From positions 2,232,001 through 2,296,000 of the forward strand of contig QLOH01000005.1 in NCBI GenBank assembly GCA_026901365.1: a DNA stretch of 64,000 nt, given 5' to 3'. Numbering within the stretch: position 1 is the stretch's first letter; every line of letters starts with the position of its first letter. The notes beneath the pieces were generated by a model. That model worked only from the letters and a program-made list of their open reading frames with translations, was not told the origin of the DNA and searched no databases. A program made the position numbers and the translations under genes. This stretch comes from Sesbania bispinosa (lineage: Eukaryota; Streptophyta; Magnoliopsida; Fabales; Fabaceae). Shown here piece after piece: positions 11,367-23,479 of the stretch.

Positions 11367-11526
11367 ATTTAATATTATTAGTATATTCTCTCACTAAATA
11401 ATTGAGATTAAATTTTGCACTAAATATAGTACTAATTTTCACTATCAATTGTATTGGAACATGTAAATATATATGGAAAAGTGTAAAGATTTAACTCTCT
11501 CTTGGTCATCTATGTAATAATATTTA

Positions 11527-12420
11527 GGCTTAAATACATTTTTGGTCCCTATACTTTTGTAAATGAGTGATTTTGGTCCCTCTAGTTTTAATTGCTCAAT
11601 TTTGGTCCCTATACTTTTGTAAATGAGTGATTTTGGTCCTCCTAGTTTTAATTGCTCAATTTTGGTCCCTCTTCTTTAAAAACTGAACAAATTTAATCCT
11701 ACTGTTAGCCTCCCATTAAATATTTAGCAGAGTTTGCTGACATGGATTTAATTTTGTGACGTGTAAACTATCACATGACAAAGATTATTATTTAATTTTA
11801 TCTCTTAAATTTTTTTAAACAAAAAATCAGAAAATAAAATCAAATTCTGCATAATTTAATACAATGAGAAAATAAAATCAAAAAACAAAATTTCACTACT
11901 ACACTCCAATTTCCTCAAAAACAATAAAGCAAATACAAGTCCCAAACTAAAACAATTGCAGGTCTGCTTCAAGCCATCAACCAAACGAAATGAAATCTCA
12001 TTCGGGTATGAAATGAAATTTAAAATGAAATATCGAAAGCGAACTGATATCTGCAAGCTCTGATTTTTCGTTTAAAAAAATTAAGAAATAAAATCAAATA
12101 ATAATCTTTGTCATGTGATAGTTTACACGTCACAAAATTAAATCCATGTTAGCAAACTCTGATAAATATTTAATGGGAGGCTAATGGTAGGATTAGATTT
12201 GTTCAATTTTTAAAGAAGATGGACCAAAATTGAGCAATTAAAACTAGGGGGACCAAAATTACTCATTTACAAAGTATAGGGACCAAAATTGAGCAATTAA
12301 AACTAGGGGGACCAAAATTACTCATTTACAAAGTACAGGGACAAAAATTGAGCAATTAAAACTAGGGGGACCAAAATCACCCATTTACAAAAGTATAGGG
12401 ACCAAAAATGTATTTAAGCC
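11527..12420. mobile_element. 894-bp palindromic MULE-MITE (GGCTTAAATA family) nested in left arm
   Basis: The ends GGCTTAAATACATTTTTGGT and complement are flanked by a 9-bp duplication TAATATTTA (11518-11526, 12421-12429), and the empty site is seen in the right arm. The subterminal region consists of about 60-bp tandem units ('ttttggtccctatacttttg' + 'tagttttaattgctcaat'), about two on the left and three or more on the right. Inner arms around 11700-11815 and 12075-12195 also pair. Related copies are at 17195-17412, 36306-36370 and 39257-39736. Confidence 0.85.
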
Positions 12421-12644
12421 TAATATTTATAATACCTCTTTAATGAACAATTAGCAAAAATACATGGAAGAAGTTAATAAGGGTAAATTAGGAAAAAGAA
12501 ATTAAATGCTTCATAGAAATTATCAAGTGCCTTATAAAAAGGACCGTCAATATCTCCTAAATGGTGTCTTATAAAAAGGACCGGAGGGAGTAATACTTTA
12601 TGTATTGAAAAATGTAATTTAACATAAAAATGAGAAAAAGGATT

Positions 12645-12800
12645 GTACACTGACAGTGTAAAAAATTTTACACAAACGGTTAATCACAACCCTTGATTTA
12701 TGACAAGTTTGTTGACTTTACTAATTAATATTTCAAAAGTCATATAAATGAAGAATCATGATTAAACGTCAGTGTAAAACTCTTTTACACTGTCAGTGCA
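12645..12800. mobile_element. Small MITE in the loop of the foldback element
   Basis: Inverted ends 'CACTGACAGTGTAAAA' bracket about 156 bp in the spacer between the two arms. The target duplication is not certain. Confidence 0.5.
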
Positions 12801-12859
12801 TACGAATTAAACTCTATAAAAATACTGTCATAAAGTATTTTTCAATACATAAAGTATTA

Positions 12860-13302
12860 CTCCCTCCGGTCCTTTTTATAAGGCACCATTTAGGAGATAT
12901 TGACGGTTCATTTTATAAGGCACTTGATAATTTCTATGAGACATTTAATTTCTTTTTCCTAATTTACCCTTATTAAATTCTTCCACGTATTTTGTTAATT
13001 GTTCATTAAAGAGGTATTATAAATAGTGTTACATAGATGACCAAGAGAGAGAGTTAAATCTTTACACTTTTCCATATACATTTACATGTTCCAATACAAT
13101 TGATAGTGAAAATTAGTACTATATTTAGTGCAGAATTTAATCTCAATTATTTAGTGAGAGAATATACTAATAATATTAAATATGGGTAAAAATGGAATGT
13201 TGTATTATTTTTTTATGAAACCAATAAAATTAACCACTTAAACTATTTTTCTTGGTCTATGTAATTCGGTTAGAGGTGCCTTATAAAAAAGACCGGAGAG
13301 AG
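12860..13302. mobile_element. Stowaway-like element in right arm
   Basis: The 443-bp counterpart of the element in the left arm, in inverted orientation. It has CTCCCTCCGGTC at the left end and GACCGGAGAGAG at the right, with TA on both sides (12858-12859, 13303-13304 region). It lacks the two nested insertions and serves as the empty-site reference. Confidence 0.65.
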
Positions 13303-13859
13303 TATTTTGCATTTTTTATGCAACGATATTTTTATAGCAATAGTAAAAATTTGAATAATTTTGGATTCTCACAATCCTCATCGACGAGATATACTTGCTT
13401 CTAACATTAATGCCATTAATACATACAAACACCTACGTGGGACTAGCTAGCGATATACAAAGGACACGCAACCTGCAATTGCGTTTCTTGAGTTTCTCTT
13501 CAAATCGCAACCTGAAATTGCGTTTCTTGTGAATGCGCAATCTCACATTGCGCTTCCTTGTGCATACGTGGCTTCACACCACACCATCCTGGTAAATAGT
13601 TTAGAAAGTGCATTATTATGGTAATTTTTATTTTTTTTTACCCCTGTTTGGTCAAAAAGCCATGAATCTGAGCTTGTATTAATTGACCGTATGATTATAT
13701 TTTTGGATATTTATGTTTATAGGTTGGGTTTTAGATAAGAAAAGTGTAACATTCCCACTTTTATGTAAGAAAAAGTTAAATTGAAAATAAATGTACTAAA
13801 GTCATATTAAATCAAATTTAATCTTATGAACATTTATTATATCTTAATTATTCATAACA

Positions 13860-15400
13860 CTCCCCTTGGATGTCCATTAATTCAGAATGTGCCTCGTTAA
13901 AACTTTACTGTGAAAAACTTAGTGGAACAAAAACCAAGTGAAGAATAAATGGTATTAAGTACTTATTACTTCAACCCCCTAAAAATTTTGTAGATTATGT
14001 AGTATTAAGTACTTATTTTTTCCTCTTGTTATTTATCTTTATTTTGTCAAAAAAATTAGTTTTAACTTTTTGTTATTTCCTTTTTTATATTAATTATTTT
14101 TTCTTATTTAAAGATAATAAGATAATATTCAAAATTACAATAATTTTGATTAGAAATATTGCTTATAAAAAATATTTGATTAGAAATATTAGTCTAAAGT
14201 AAAAAGATCAAAAGGGGAAGCATATGAGCATTACAAAGAATAAGAAATAAGGGAGAAAATATCATTAGGTGACATAATAAAACATTAAAAAAGATTTTGT
14301 TTGATTTGAATCTATTTTTCAGAATTATATGATAAGAAAAACTAAAAATTTGATTTACAATTATCTGAATTAAATATAGGATTCAACGAAAAGACAGTTG
14401 AACTTCTTATACTCCGTTCAACTTTAGATTCCAAAGACTTTTTAAAATCATTTGATATAATTAACAAATTTGCCAACTTGATGAGAAATTTGATGCAGAT
14501 GAAGGAACAAAGAGTTTTATTTAAATAAAATGTACTATTCTTAATAAAAATTATTTAATATTTTTATAAAAAATTTAATATTTTATTCCATCCTCCAACA
14601 AATTCCTGGGTATGCCCTTGGATGCATTATCCATTAAAATTACATCTTTTAAATATACAATTTGTAATCCAAGACAATATTGTCTTTCTCATATCATTCA
14701 TCTCAAATTCTTGCTTTAAGCAATTTACAACTTTTGGAAACTCTTCACGAGTTCCAATAATACTTAAGTCATCAACATAAATAACAACTCTGACAAAATC
14801 TTTGCCATATCTTTTTTATAAAATGCATGGACAAATATGATCATTTTTATATCATTTTTCAGCAAATATTCAATGAGACAATTATACCACAGACACCCAT
14901 ATTGCTTTAGTGCATAAAGGGATTTATTCAATTTGATTGAATAACGTTCTCGAGAACTTGGATTATATTCTTGTAGCAAATTATATGCTTCAGACAAATC
15001 GAATCATTTAGGGAGTTTCATATAAATATAATTTTCAAGAGAGCCATACAAATGAGTCTTAATCATATCCATTAATCGATCTTTTCACGTGTTACAAGAC
15101 AAAAAAGTATCAAAATGTACTCGCATCTACCATAAATGAATATATTTTTTCAAAATTAATGCTAGGTGTTTGTGTAAAACCTAAGGCAACAAGTTGTGAT
15201 TTTATTCCGCACCATTTCACCTTTCTCATATTGTTTTCTTACAAAATCCCATATGTATTCAGCTGGCTTTACACCTTTCGGTGTGTGGTGTGGGCTACAG
15301 ACCCCAAAACTTTGTGTTTTGCAAGTGAATTGCATCTTTTCACATTGGTTAATCATTTCTATATTTCTTAACCGTTTTCAGTTCATGATCATCACTATCA
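13860..15400 (-). pseudogene. Ty1/copia reverse transcriptase remnant
   Basis: Scattered minus-strand blocks match copia pol: 'VRKQYEKGEMVR' (15240 region), 'SIKLNKSLYALKQYGCLWYN' (14890-14960, cf. the SLYGLKQ..R.W block), and 'LKQEFEMNDM' (14680-14720, cf. the FEMKDLG block). The D-D catalytic motif is lost and frames shift repeatedly. The stretch 13860-13990 ('gtgcctcgttaaaac') resembles an LTR edge common in plant copia elements. The DNA between blocks is AT-rich with no gene. Confidence 0.6.
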
Positions 15401-16144
15401 TTTATAACATCAAGTGCTTGTTGAACTCTTGGCAAGCGCACCAATAGTCAACAACAGTATAATGATTTATAAAGTAGGAGTGTCGATCCCTCGAGGAACG
15501 GATTCAATTAATGTTTATAGTTAAACTCAAAAAGCATATAAACACAGGTAACGATTTGATTCATGATTGACTTTTATAAAATTAAATTGAATTTGCATAG
15601 AAGTAACACAAGAATGATAAGAAAGTTAAGGGGAATTTCAGTAAGAGAAGTTGGGACTGAACTTATCTATCTCACTCATCTGTATTCTGGATGAATATAA
15701 ATACATAGCATTTGAGACTATCAATATTGATGCAACACACAATAATCATTTATATTGATTCCTCAAGTATAAAATTCATAAGATTAATCTCTTGAATATT
15801 AATTCCTCAAATACTCAATTGATTATTTGAAATTACGTTCAAGTGTTATAAGTAATCGATATATTGAAATCTATTCCTAGTATTACAATACATTGGGTAT
15901 TTTCGTTCAGATCAGATTTTCAGAAATACTTTCCAATTAGATCTAAAAATCGAAATCAAGAATCTATTGATCAGATAAAATCAAGAATAAAGAACAGAAC
16001 GTCAATACCAATATTGAATAGAAACAAGATTACTATATATAAATATCACCAGAATACATCCGAGTTCGAATCGATTACATTCAATCCGAAGAGAAAGGAT
16101 TAGCTACACATGATGGTAGCTTACAACCAAGATTTTGAAAGGAG
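15401..16144. other. Repetitive non-coding stretch
   Basis: No gene found. 'cttggcaagcgcaccaatag' (15428) and 'gtcgatccctcgaggaacg' (15481) resemble the edge of plant LTR repeats. Part of this stretch may belong to the Helitron ending at 16970. Confidence 0.35.
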
Positions 16145-16438
16145 ATGAAGGAATTGTGCTTCCGCAGCTTCCGCGTGAATGTGGGGCACAAAGTATTCAT
16201 TCTTAGGCTGTCATTAACTTGTTCAGATAATAGACTTCCTTTTAAGATCCATAGAATGCAATTCACTATTGTTGTATCATATGCCATAACTATCAATAAA
16301 AGTCAACGTCAATCTTTGAAACACGTTGGAATTTACTTGCCAAAGTTTGTCTTTTCCCGTGGGCAATTATATGTTGCAATATCCAGATCAGTCACAAACA
16401 GAGGAGGATTGAAATTACTCATAATTGACAATGAATGA
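16145..16438 (+). pseudogene. Helitron helicase C-terminus
   Basis: The 97-codon frame contains 'SDNRLPFKIHRMQFTIVVSY', 'AITINKSQRQSLKHVGIYLP' and 'FSRGQLYVAISR', the final motifs of the PIF1-type helicase of plant Helitrons. It ends in a normal place and is followed about 530 bp later by a Helitron 3' terminus on the same strand. The rest of the protein is missing, so this is the 3' part of a truncated or internally deleted Helitron. Confidence 0.85.
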
Positions 16439-16970
16439 CATATTTCGAATAAAACTTCAAATGTTGTATATAAATAAGTCTTCCAAAATTTAATTTAGGT
16501 TGCTCCTCAATTCTTTTAATTACAAATTATTATTTGTTATTATTTTTATTTTTATTGTTCAAATCTTTTTCTATATATGTGTGTTCAATCAATGAATATC
16601 ATATACTTATCTTCTTTATGACTTTTCAACTTTTTTTCCAGGACTTCCAGGAAAGTTCTTTCAATGTCTGCTTATAATTTTTTATTTAGTTATTTCACTT
16701 CATATTTATGGACTAATATTGTTTTGTATATAAACAACTTTTATATATAAAAAAATGTTTACTAAATCATCAATGTTTCAAGTATATTTCCTATTAAAAC
16801 GTCTTTAGAATGAACTTTATTATAATAATTATTGTTTAAGATTTTTTTAATATTATTTAATAATTATTGTTATAATTAGTTTTATATATATTCTTACCTA
16901 AATCTAATACTCAACTCTCTAATATTTCTCTCATATTCTCGTCCCGTGCATCGCATGGGTCACTCACTAG
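16439..16970 (+). mobile_element. Helitron 3' tail and terminus
   Basis: The terminus is a hairpin CCCGTGC-atc-GCATGGG (16943-16959, one G-T pair), then CACT, then CACTAG ending at 16970 before T. The AT-rich tail between the helicase stop and the hairpin has no gene. Confidence 0.75.
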
Positions 16971-16994
16971 TTAAGCTTAAGAGTAAATTACTCC

Positions 16995-17092
16995 AACCTC
17001 CCCTCTATTTTACATTTCCAACACAAAACCCCCTCTATTTTAAAAACCTACACAAAATCCCCTCTATTTTGAAAACCTACACAAAACCCCAA
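16995..17092 (+). repeat. Short tandem repeat, about 28-bp unit
   Basis: About three and a half copies of 'cccctctatttt.aaaacc' / 'tacacaaaat' units. Confidence 0.6.
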
Positions 17093-17194
17093 TTAATATA
17101 ATATTTTATTATTTATTAAAAAATATTTTTTTAAAAACCCAACACTACCCTCAAGACACCATTTCCTTTCTAATTGACTTATCACAGTTGATAA

Positions 17195-17412
17195 ATGCAA
17201 TAAACCCGAATTTGAGTTTTGTCCCTAATCTTTTATTTTTCGTTGTTTTTTATCCCTAACGTTTTCAAATCATTGAAATTAATCCATGTCGTCAACTTTG
17301 TTTAATACATGGGTGACAACAAATGAACAGAAACTAATTTCAATGATTTGAAAACGTTAGGGATAAAAAATAATGAAAAGAATATTAGGGACGAAACCCA
17401 AATTTTGGTTTA
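17195..17412. mobile_element. Palindromic MULE-MITE remnant
   Basis: The left block 'ttttgtccctaatc...ttttcaaatcattgaaatt' pairs with the right block 'aatttcaatgatttgaaaa...attagggacgaaa'. It is the same family as 39257-39736 but with degraded ends. Confidence 0.6.
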
Positions 17413-18233
17413 TTTTATTAGTTTGAGTTTTTAATTAAAGTTTCAATATGAAAAATTTTAAAATAATTTTTTTTGTTATTAAAAATAATGTATTTGAAAA
17501 AATTGTATGAAGTATTTTTTTTTTAACATTTTCTTTTATTCACCAACACAAAAGAAAAAGAATAATATATTTATAAAATATAAGGAGTTGGTGTAAAGCT
17601 TAAAAATTGAGGGATTTTTATATAATAAAGAAAAATCCATAGTTAGTAAGGGTATTTTGGTCAATTTAATATAAAAAATAATTAGTGAGTGTTGATTAAA
17701 AATAAAATTAATACAAATTTACTTATTCCACTTAATTATTGTTTTGATAATAAGTAAATATAAGTACCTTTTGTCTTGAGAATAAAAAATCCAATAAAAA
17801 ATTATACAAGTCAAATGCGAATCAGTTAATTCTTGGATTTTGTGAAATTATCATCAAAACCTATATGTTATCATGATTCAATACATGTGCCATTTTAAAA
17901 TGTGAGATCAATATCGTTAAAAGATTTGAAAATTTTTATTATTAACACAAGATGATCAGAAAATACACTAATATTAGTAGTATATAATGATATAATAATA
18001 TTTTTAATAAACTTCTTCATAATTAGCTAGGTCATATCTATATCTATTCTTATTTATTTAAATTAATTATAATTATAATTACTTTATATATTTTTTAAAT
18101 TTCTTTTATAAAATATAATAATTATTAAATATAAATAAACTCGTGGCTTTTTTTTTTAAGTAAGAAACAAAAGTTTACTCTATATATAATTAATTAGTTT
18201 ATATAATACAAAATCGCAACTTATGATCATCAA
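17413..18233. other. AT-rich intergenic, nothing identified
   Basis: Poly-A/T runs and no credible open frame or repeat structure. Confidence 0.6.
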
Positions 18234-19347
18234 GTGATGATGGACAGCAACTCTTGGATTTATCAACAAATGCAGCACTCTTCGCTGGATGGAATTTTGT
18301 CCAATTCAATGCAACTATCAAATGTAAATACTGTCAACAAACACGATGGACATTTGAAACGTGGCTGGTTTGAGATAAGAAAAGGGTTCTTTAGGAGGAC
18401 TAGATACAAGTCCTAAAAAAGGGTTCTTTTTACGTGTTGTTTTAAGAAAGTCAAAGGGAGGAGAAAAGTCTTTAATGGTGTGTCCCAAAGACGGATATAC
18501 TCTTGATTGCAACAAGTAGAAATTGATAAAGTACATACACTTAAAAAGTAAATTACAGAGAGCATAAAGAACCTAAGAAAGCAAATAAAAATGGCGGTCT
18601 GCAGTCCCTACTTGCTTTGTGCAACTGGATGCTTTGATCTCTGGATGGATGCTCTGGCTTCAGGGTTCTTGAGTATTCAGTTTGCGGGCCTTTTTAACAA
18701 TCTTTTCAATTCCTATTTATAAGCACCCTTTGGAACCGTTCTGGAACTGCATGTAATTGCCATGCAAGTTCTTCATCAACCTAGCTCCACTTTCCTACGT
18801 TTTTTAATGCTTATGCAACACTTATTTTGTAATTAACTACTGTTGTTGACGTGGATTAAGACTTAAAACCTCTTTGAGGGATGAAAAGACTTTAACTCCT
18901 TCGAGTGACATTTTGCTTCTGCCTGACTTAGACTTTGTCATTACCTCTTCGAACTATCCTTCACATGAAAGCTTTGACCTTGCGCAAGGCTTCTTCCTCA
19001 ATTTCCTTTTGAACACATGCCTTAAATTTCCCCGTCGTCCAAAGAAACTCCTTGACCACCTGCCATTTGAATGTACTAAATGCATGCCTTCAGTTATTGG
19101 TCTGAATCGGTGGCGTTTTATGCTTTGGGCTCCCTTCCTCTCCTATAAATAGTTGTCAACTTCATCACAACCTCATAACCTCATTCTCCATGGAGTAGTT
19201 TTTGCTATTGGCTACTCTGTTCGACCTGACCTTGCCTAGCCTTGTCTCTGTTCAGGTCGACAGGGTGCCCAATGCCAAAGGCCCCTTCATTTTCCTTTAG
19301 CTTTTTCTTTAGGTCGAACAAGTCAGCCAAAATAGGGAGTCACAGTC
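18234..19347 (+). other. Unassigned stretch with two short frames and a promoter-like TATA
   Basis: Short frames of 60 codons (18234-18416) and 92 codons (18874-19152) show no family I recognise, and neither has convincing context. GC content is somewhat higher than in the neighbours. 'cctcTATAAATAgttg' near 19143, followed by a CATGG at 19190, looks like a promoter/leader, possibly of an LTR or a captured gene fragment. Confidence 0.25.
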
Positions 19348-19805
19348 CACTACTAAAAAAAATCAATTTTAGAGAGGGATTTTAATTCCTCTCTATTTGC
19401 GAGGGATTTTGTGACGAATCAAATTTTCCCTCACAATATCTGTGATGGTGAAATTTTGTGACGGATTTAGAGAAGGAAATTATCCCCCGCTAAATTCCGT
19501 CGCTAATTCGTCACAAAAATTTCATTGAACAAGTAGAGAGGGAATTTGTGACGGATTTATTCCCTCTCTAATAAATCTGTCACAAATTTCCTCGCTAAAT
19601 CAGGAACAATTTAGCAAGGGAAAATTTTCTCTCTAATTAGCGAGGGATTTCAGATTCCCTCACTAATTAACGAGGGATTTCCATTCTCTCACAAAATAAC
19701 AATAATCTATACCCTCTATTTAGCGAGGGGATCTTTATTCCCTCTCTAATTAGTGAGGGATTTCAGATTCCCTCTCTAATTAGTGAGGGATTTTAATTTC
19801 CTATC
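19348..19805 (+). mobile_element. CACTA (En/Spm) element end with subterminal repeats
   Basis: The sequence CACTACTAAAAAAA at 19348 is a CACTA-type terminus. It is followed by about 450 bp of repeated 'gcgagggattt' and 'gtgacggattt' motifs in both orientations, which is the subterminal transposase-binding architecture of this superfamily. The matching opposite end (TAGTAGTG) was not found, so this is a solo or truncated end. Confidence 0.7.
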
Positions 19806-21581
19806 AAACGCACATTAAGTGAGACACTCTTCGAAATAGCGACTCCTGAGTCCTGAGCTGGAATCGAAATATTGTGGATAAAGTTCATATAGGATCGTAA
19901 TTCACATCTAAATACCAAAATTATATGTTATAAACATGGAGCAACATGGTTTTGGTCTAAAACTAACACACACTTATACTATGACTTACCATTATGATCC
20001 AAATCATGTGCTATTTCATATATTAATTAGTGATTTTATTATTTTTTTAATATTATGTTTTGGTAAAAATAAAATCTTTTTAACATTTATTTGTTTTTTA
20101 TTATATATAAATATTTAGTGAGAATAACAATATGTTAAAAATATAGATGATTTAAATCTATTTATAATAAAAAAATTTGAATTTTATTTTTAAGATTAAT
20201 TCATAAATTTAAATGTTAGAGTGTGTTTGGAAAAGGTAGTTGAAAAGTCAATTGAAAACTAAAAAGTTATATAAAAGTTAAAAAATTAACTGAAGCTAAA
20301 AAGATGAAAGTAGAAAGTTGATAAGTTTGCTCATTTCATTAAAAGCGTTTGATAAAATTAGCTAAAAGTTATAAAATGACAGATAAAGACATTAGTAAAT
20401 GACAAATAATGATGAGTTAAAGTCATTAGAGGATAAAGATGTAAAATATTCTAACTCGTAGCTAAAAATGAGTTTTTTTAAAAGACTAGCTCAAGTAGCT
20501 TCTAATTAAAAAAACTAGTAACTATAAAAAAAACTATCTTACCAAACATTGATGAAATAATTTCATCTTTTATCATGAAGTGTTTTACCAAACACGTTAT
20601 TAGTCATTTTTTATAAGAAATATAGACCTCACAAGTATCCTCGAGACAATTTAATTTATAAAAAATAAAACTACTTAAAAAAAGTTAACTTACATATACT
20701 GATTTAAGTTTTTGTTTAAATGAAGTTCCTTATCAAACACTGGATAGTTTTATAAAATTAAAATTGTAAAAAACGGACCACATAGGTATCCTCGAGACCA
20801 TTCAAGTTTTGTAACTTTTTTTTGTAAGAAATATAGACCACACAGGTATCACGAGACAATACTTTATAAAAGATAAAATTATATCTTTTAACAAATATTG
20901 CTAAATAGTTTAAACTAGCTTGACATATTTATAGTTGCTTGAATTTATTTTTTATATGATTAAAATGTATTCATCTGAATTTAAAATTGAATTCCAACAA
21001 ATGTCTGTTTAGTTCACAATGGAGTGAAATTGATTATGATAATATGAGTCTAATTATAATTTTAAGAAAAGAAACTTATATTAAATTTAAATTTTATTTT
21101 TATAAGATTTTTTTAATTATTATCTATTAACTAATGATTAGTAATATTTTTATATTTTTTGGTGTAAATCATAGGTATCCCCTCTTACCATGGACAATCA
21201 CATTTAAAGTTCTTCACCCCTCCCGAAGAATGTGTTAAAGATTTTATATAAAGATTTTATTAATTTTTGAGTAAAATATGATTTTAATCCTTACAATAGA
21301 AATGTCATTTATACAAGTATAGAGCATAACGAAAATAGAGGTCAACAATAAATGTGTGTTTGATTTAGCATTGAAACTGACCAAATTCAAGTTTAAATTC
21401 CACAACACAATTGTTTCAATGTTGGAAACATGAGTTTATCACATTTCAATGCTAAACCAAATATGCCCTAAGCCTCCCAACTAGCTTTCTAAAATTGGAA
21501 ATTACACTTAACTACCAGAATTAACCGACATTTTTTTGGGTCGTAAATTAACCAACTTGTATAAGGGGACCGATTCGCTTA
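19806..21581. other. AT-rich intergenic with small inverted-repeat elements
   Basis: No gene. 20219-20600 is bracketed by 'gtgtttgg' and 'ccaaacac' (hAT-like MITE candidate without an exact target duplication). 20630-20850 carries three copies of 'agac.acacaggtatc.tcgagac'. 21349-21467 has inverted ends 'TTAGCATTGAAA' (small MITE). Confidence 0.45.
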
Positions 21582-21744
21582 GGCCATCTCCATCCCAGTA
21601 CCTCACTTTTTCACTATTCATGGATCTTAAATGGGTCCCACCAGTACACATCAGCAAGTTTTTATTAATTAAGCACCCTTCTTCTCCATCCCAGCACCCC
21701 ACTTTTCACTATTCACAAATCTTAAATGGGTCCCACTAATATAT

Positions 21745-23479
21745 TGTTAGGAATATGAGGTATGCCCAAGATCCAATCTATCATGATTGCATTAATAAAA
21801 TTATATTTTATTGTTTTATTATCATCTTTATTATTTGTGAAAAATAATTAATGTGATAAGGTCCTTGATTAAAAATAGAGACTTGTTTTTATAATAGAGA
21901 TTATAATAATGAGAAATAAGTCTTTCATAATTTTTTATTAAACTGTTCTTGATCATAAGATTATTGAGGCTAGGACATCATTAATCCAGATAGATCAATA
22001 TACGTGTAATGGTCTTTATTGGATAAAGATTAATAGATCTCATTTATTAAATTACACATATAGATGGTGCATATAAGGAATATGACTATTGAACGGACTC
22101 AAAGAGAGAATTCCTGATGGTTAAACATTACCTTATAATTGTCAATAGGAAATTCTTGTGAAGAAATATAATAATTTCCTTAGACTTGAGATTATCATAA
22201 TAATTAACAAGACATTTATTATACTTTGATTTCGGACACCTAATACCTTAAGGTGCTAGTTGAATGATTATTGTGTATAATTAAATTCTTGTAGAATTAA
22301 ATGATTAATCAAGAAAGAATCCATCAACTCTTGGTAATGAGTTTGAACTCTATAATGAAAAATAAAGACCTTGGCCAAGGCAATTAAAAGAATAAAGAAA
22401 AGAGTTTCTTGATTTTTCATTATATATTAACTTAATAGAATTTGACAATTAAACCATATTCTAGAGTTAATTTGGAGTTATAAAGATGGAAGGAAATATT
22501 ATATTATTCTTCTAAAGGTTCTTGGAAATATAAAATATATTTCATGCTATCCGGACGTTAAGGAGTGTTGCTAGACGCCAACCTTGATTAGTAAATTAAT
22601 GCTGTTAATTTACTACCGGTTTAGTTTTGAACTTACGGGGTCACACACTAACGAGTGTTCTAATCTTTGCTAAAGAAAAATTTATTATTTGATAATTAAA
22701 TTAAAGAATTTAATTTTCGTCAAGTAAATTATTTTGTTTTGTAAGTGAAATATTATTATATTTTTTGCTAGCACCAAAAATATAAATAATATGTATTCTA
22801 TTTAGAATAGATGAATGCAGAATCTTTATTATTATTTCAAAGGTTGAAATCTTTTTGAAATATATTTGAATCCGGGAAGATTGATTTGCACCAAAAATAT
22901 AAATGATATATATTCTATTTAGAATAGAGGAATGCAGAATCTTTATTATCATTATTATTTCAAAAGTTGAAATCTTTTTGAAAACATGGAAGATTGATTT
23001 TTTATCTTGACTTGGTCAAATTGGAAATCAAATTGCTTTATATAAGGAAGTTATATTCAAACGTGCAAATGGATACATTCTGTTCCGAATTGTAAGGAAA
23101 GAGGGGATAAAGATCTCACTGATACGAGTGAGTAGATATATCAGATTGCGAATCGGTTACAATTCATGGCTATATAAAGAGCAAGTGACTGTATAGAAAA
23201 ATACAAGAAGTGATCCAAATAAAATAGCTTCACTCTCTTTCATTCATATTCTGCTGAAAAGAGTTCACAGTCAAGGTGTTGACAAGCAAAGATTAGTCTC
23301 GGTGTGGATACACGTGGGACCTTCACAGTTCTGAAGGAAAAATTTTAAGCTTTCTGGGCTTCAACCGGGTAAATTTTATTTACATTCACAGATACTTTTA
23401 TCAATTAGTATGTGTAATTTAAACACAAACAGATCATTTTATTTCCGCTGTGCATGTTAGGAACATGTTTTTTCTCTCA
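21745..23479 (+). repeat. 5' LTR of the copia element
   Basis: 1735 bp, TG...CA. It contains two copies of a roughly 118-bp internal tandem repeat (about 22783-22950, 'tattctatttagaatag' core); the 3' LTR has three. Confidence 0.93.

Larger units (their letters stand above)
11055..12590. mobile_element. Stowaway-like element in left arm (with nested insertions)
   Basis: The ends are CTCCCTC(T/C)GRTC and GGACCGGAGGGAG, next to TA on the right (12591-12592). The left TA appears mutated to CA. The terminal sequence and TA target are typical of plant Stowaway/mariner MITEs. The same element is present inverted at 12860-13302, so it was part of the arm before or when the palindrome formed. Confidence 0.65.
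10697..13661. mobile_element. Foldback Mutator-like element (MULE) with long inverted arms
   Basis: The termini are GGCTTTTTGACCAAACAGGG and its exact complement, flanked by a perfect 9-bp target duplication ATGAATCTG (10688-10696 and 13662-13670). The 9-bp duplication and GG start fit Mutator-like elements. The element is a giant inverted repeat: the left arm (10697 to about 12622) pairs with the right arm (about 12836-13661, 826 bp) around a loop of about 210 bp. The left arm is longer only because it carries two later insertions (11184-11366 and 11527-12420). The arms include repeated 'aaacgcaat.t.aggttgcg' mini-palindromes near 10800-10900 and 13460-13560. No transposase is encoded. The insertion splits the 3' flank of the broken UGT. 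Confidence 0.88.

Noticed and set aside
15864..16103. 79-codon plus-strand frame before the Helitron helicase end
   Set aside because: It has AT-rich composition and no similarity to helicase motifs; the recognisable protein begins only near 16150.
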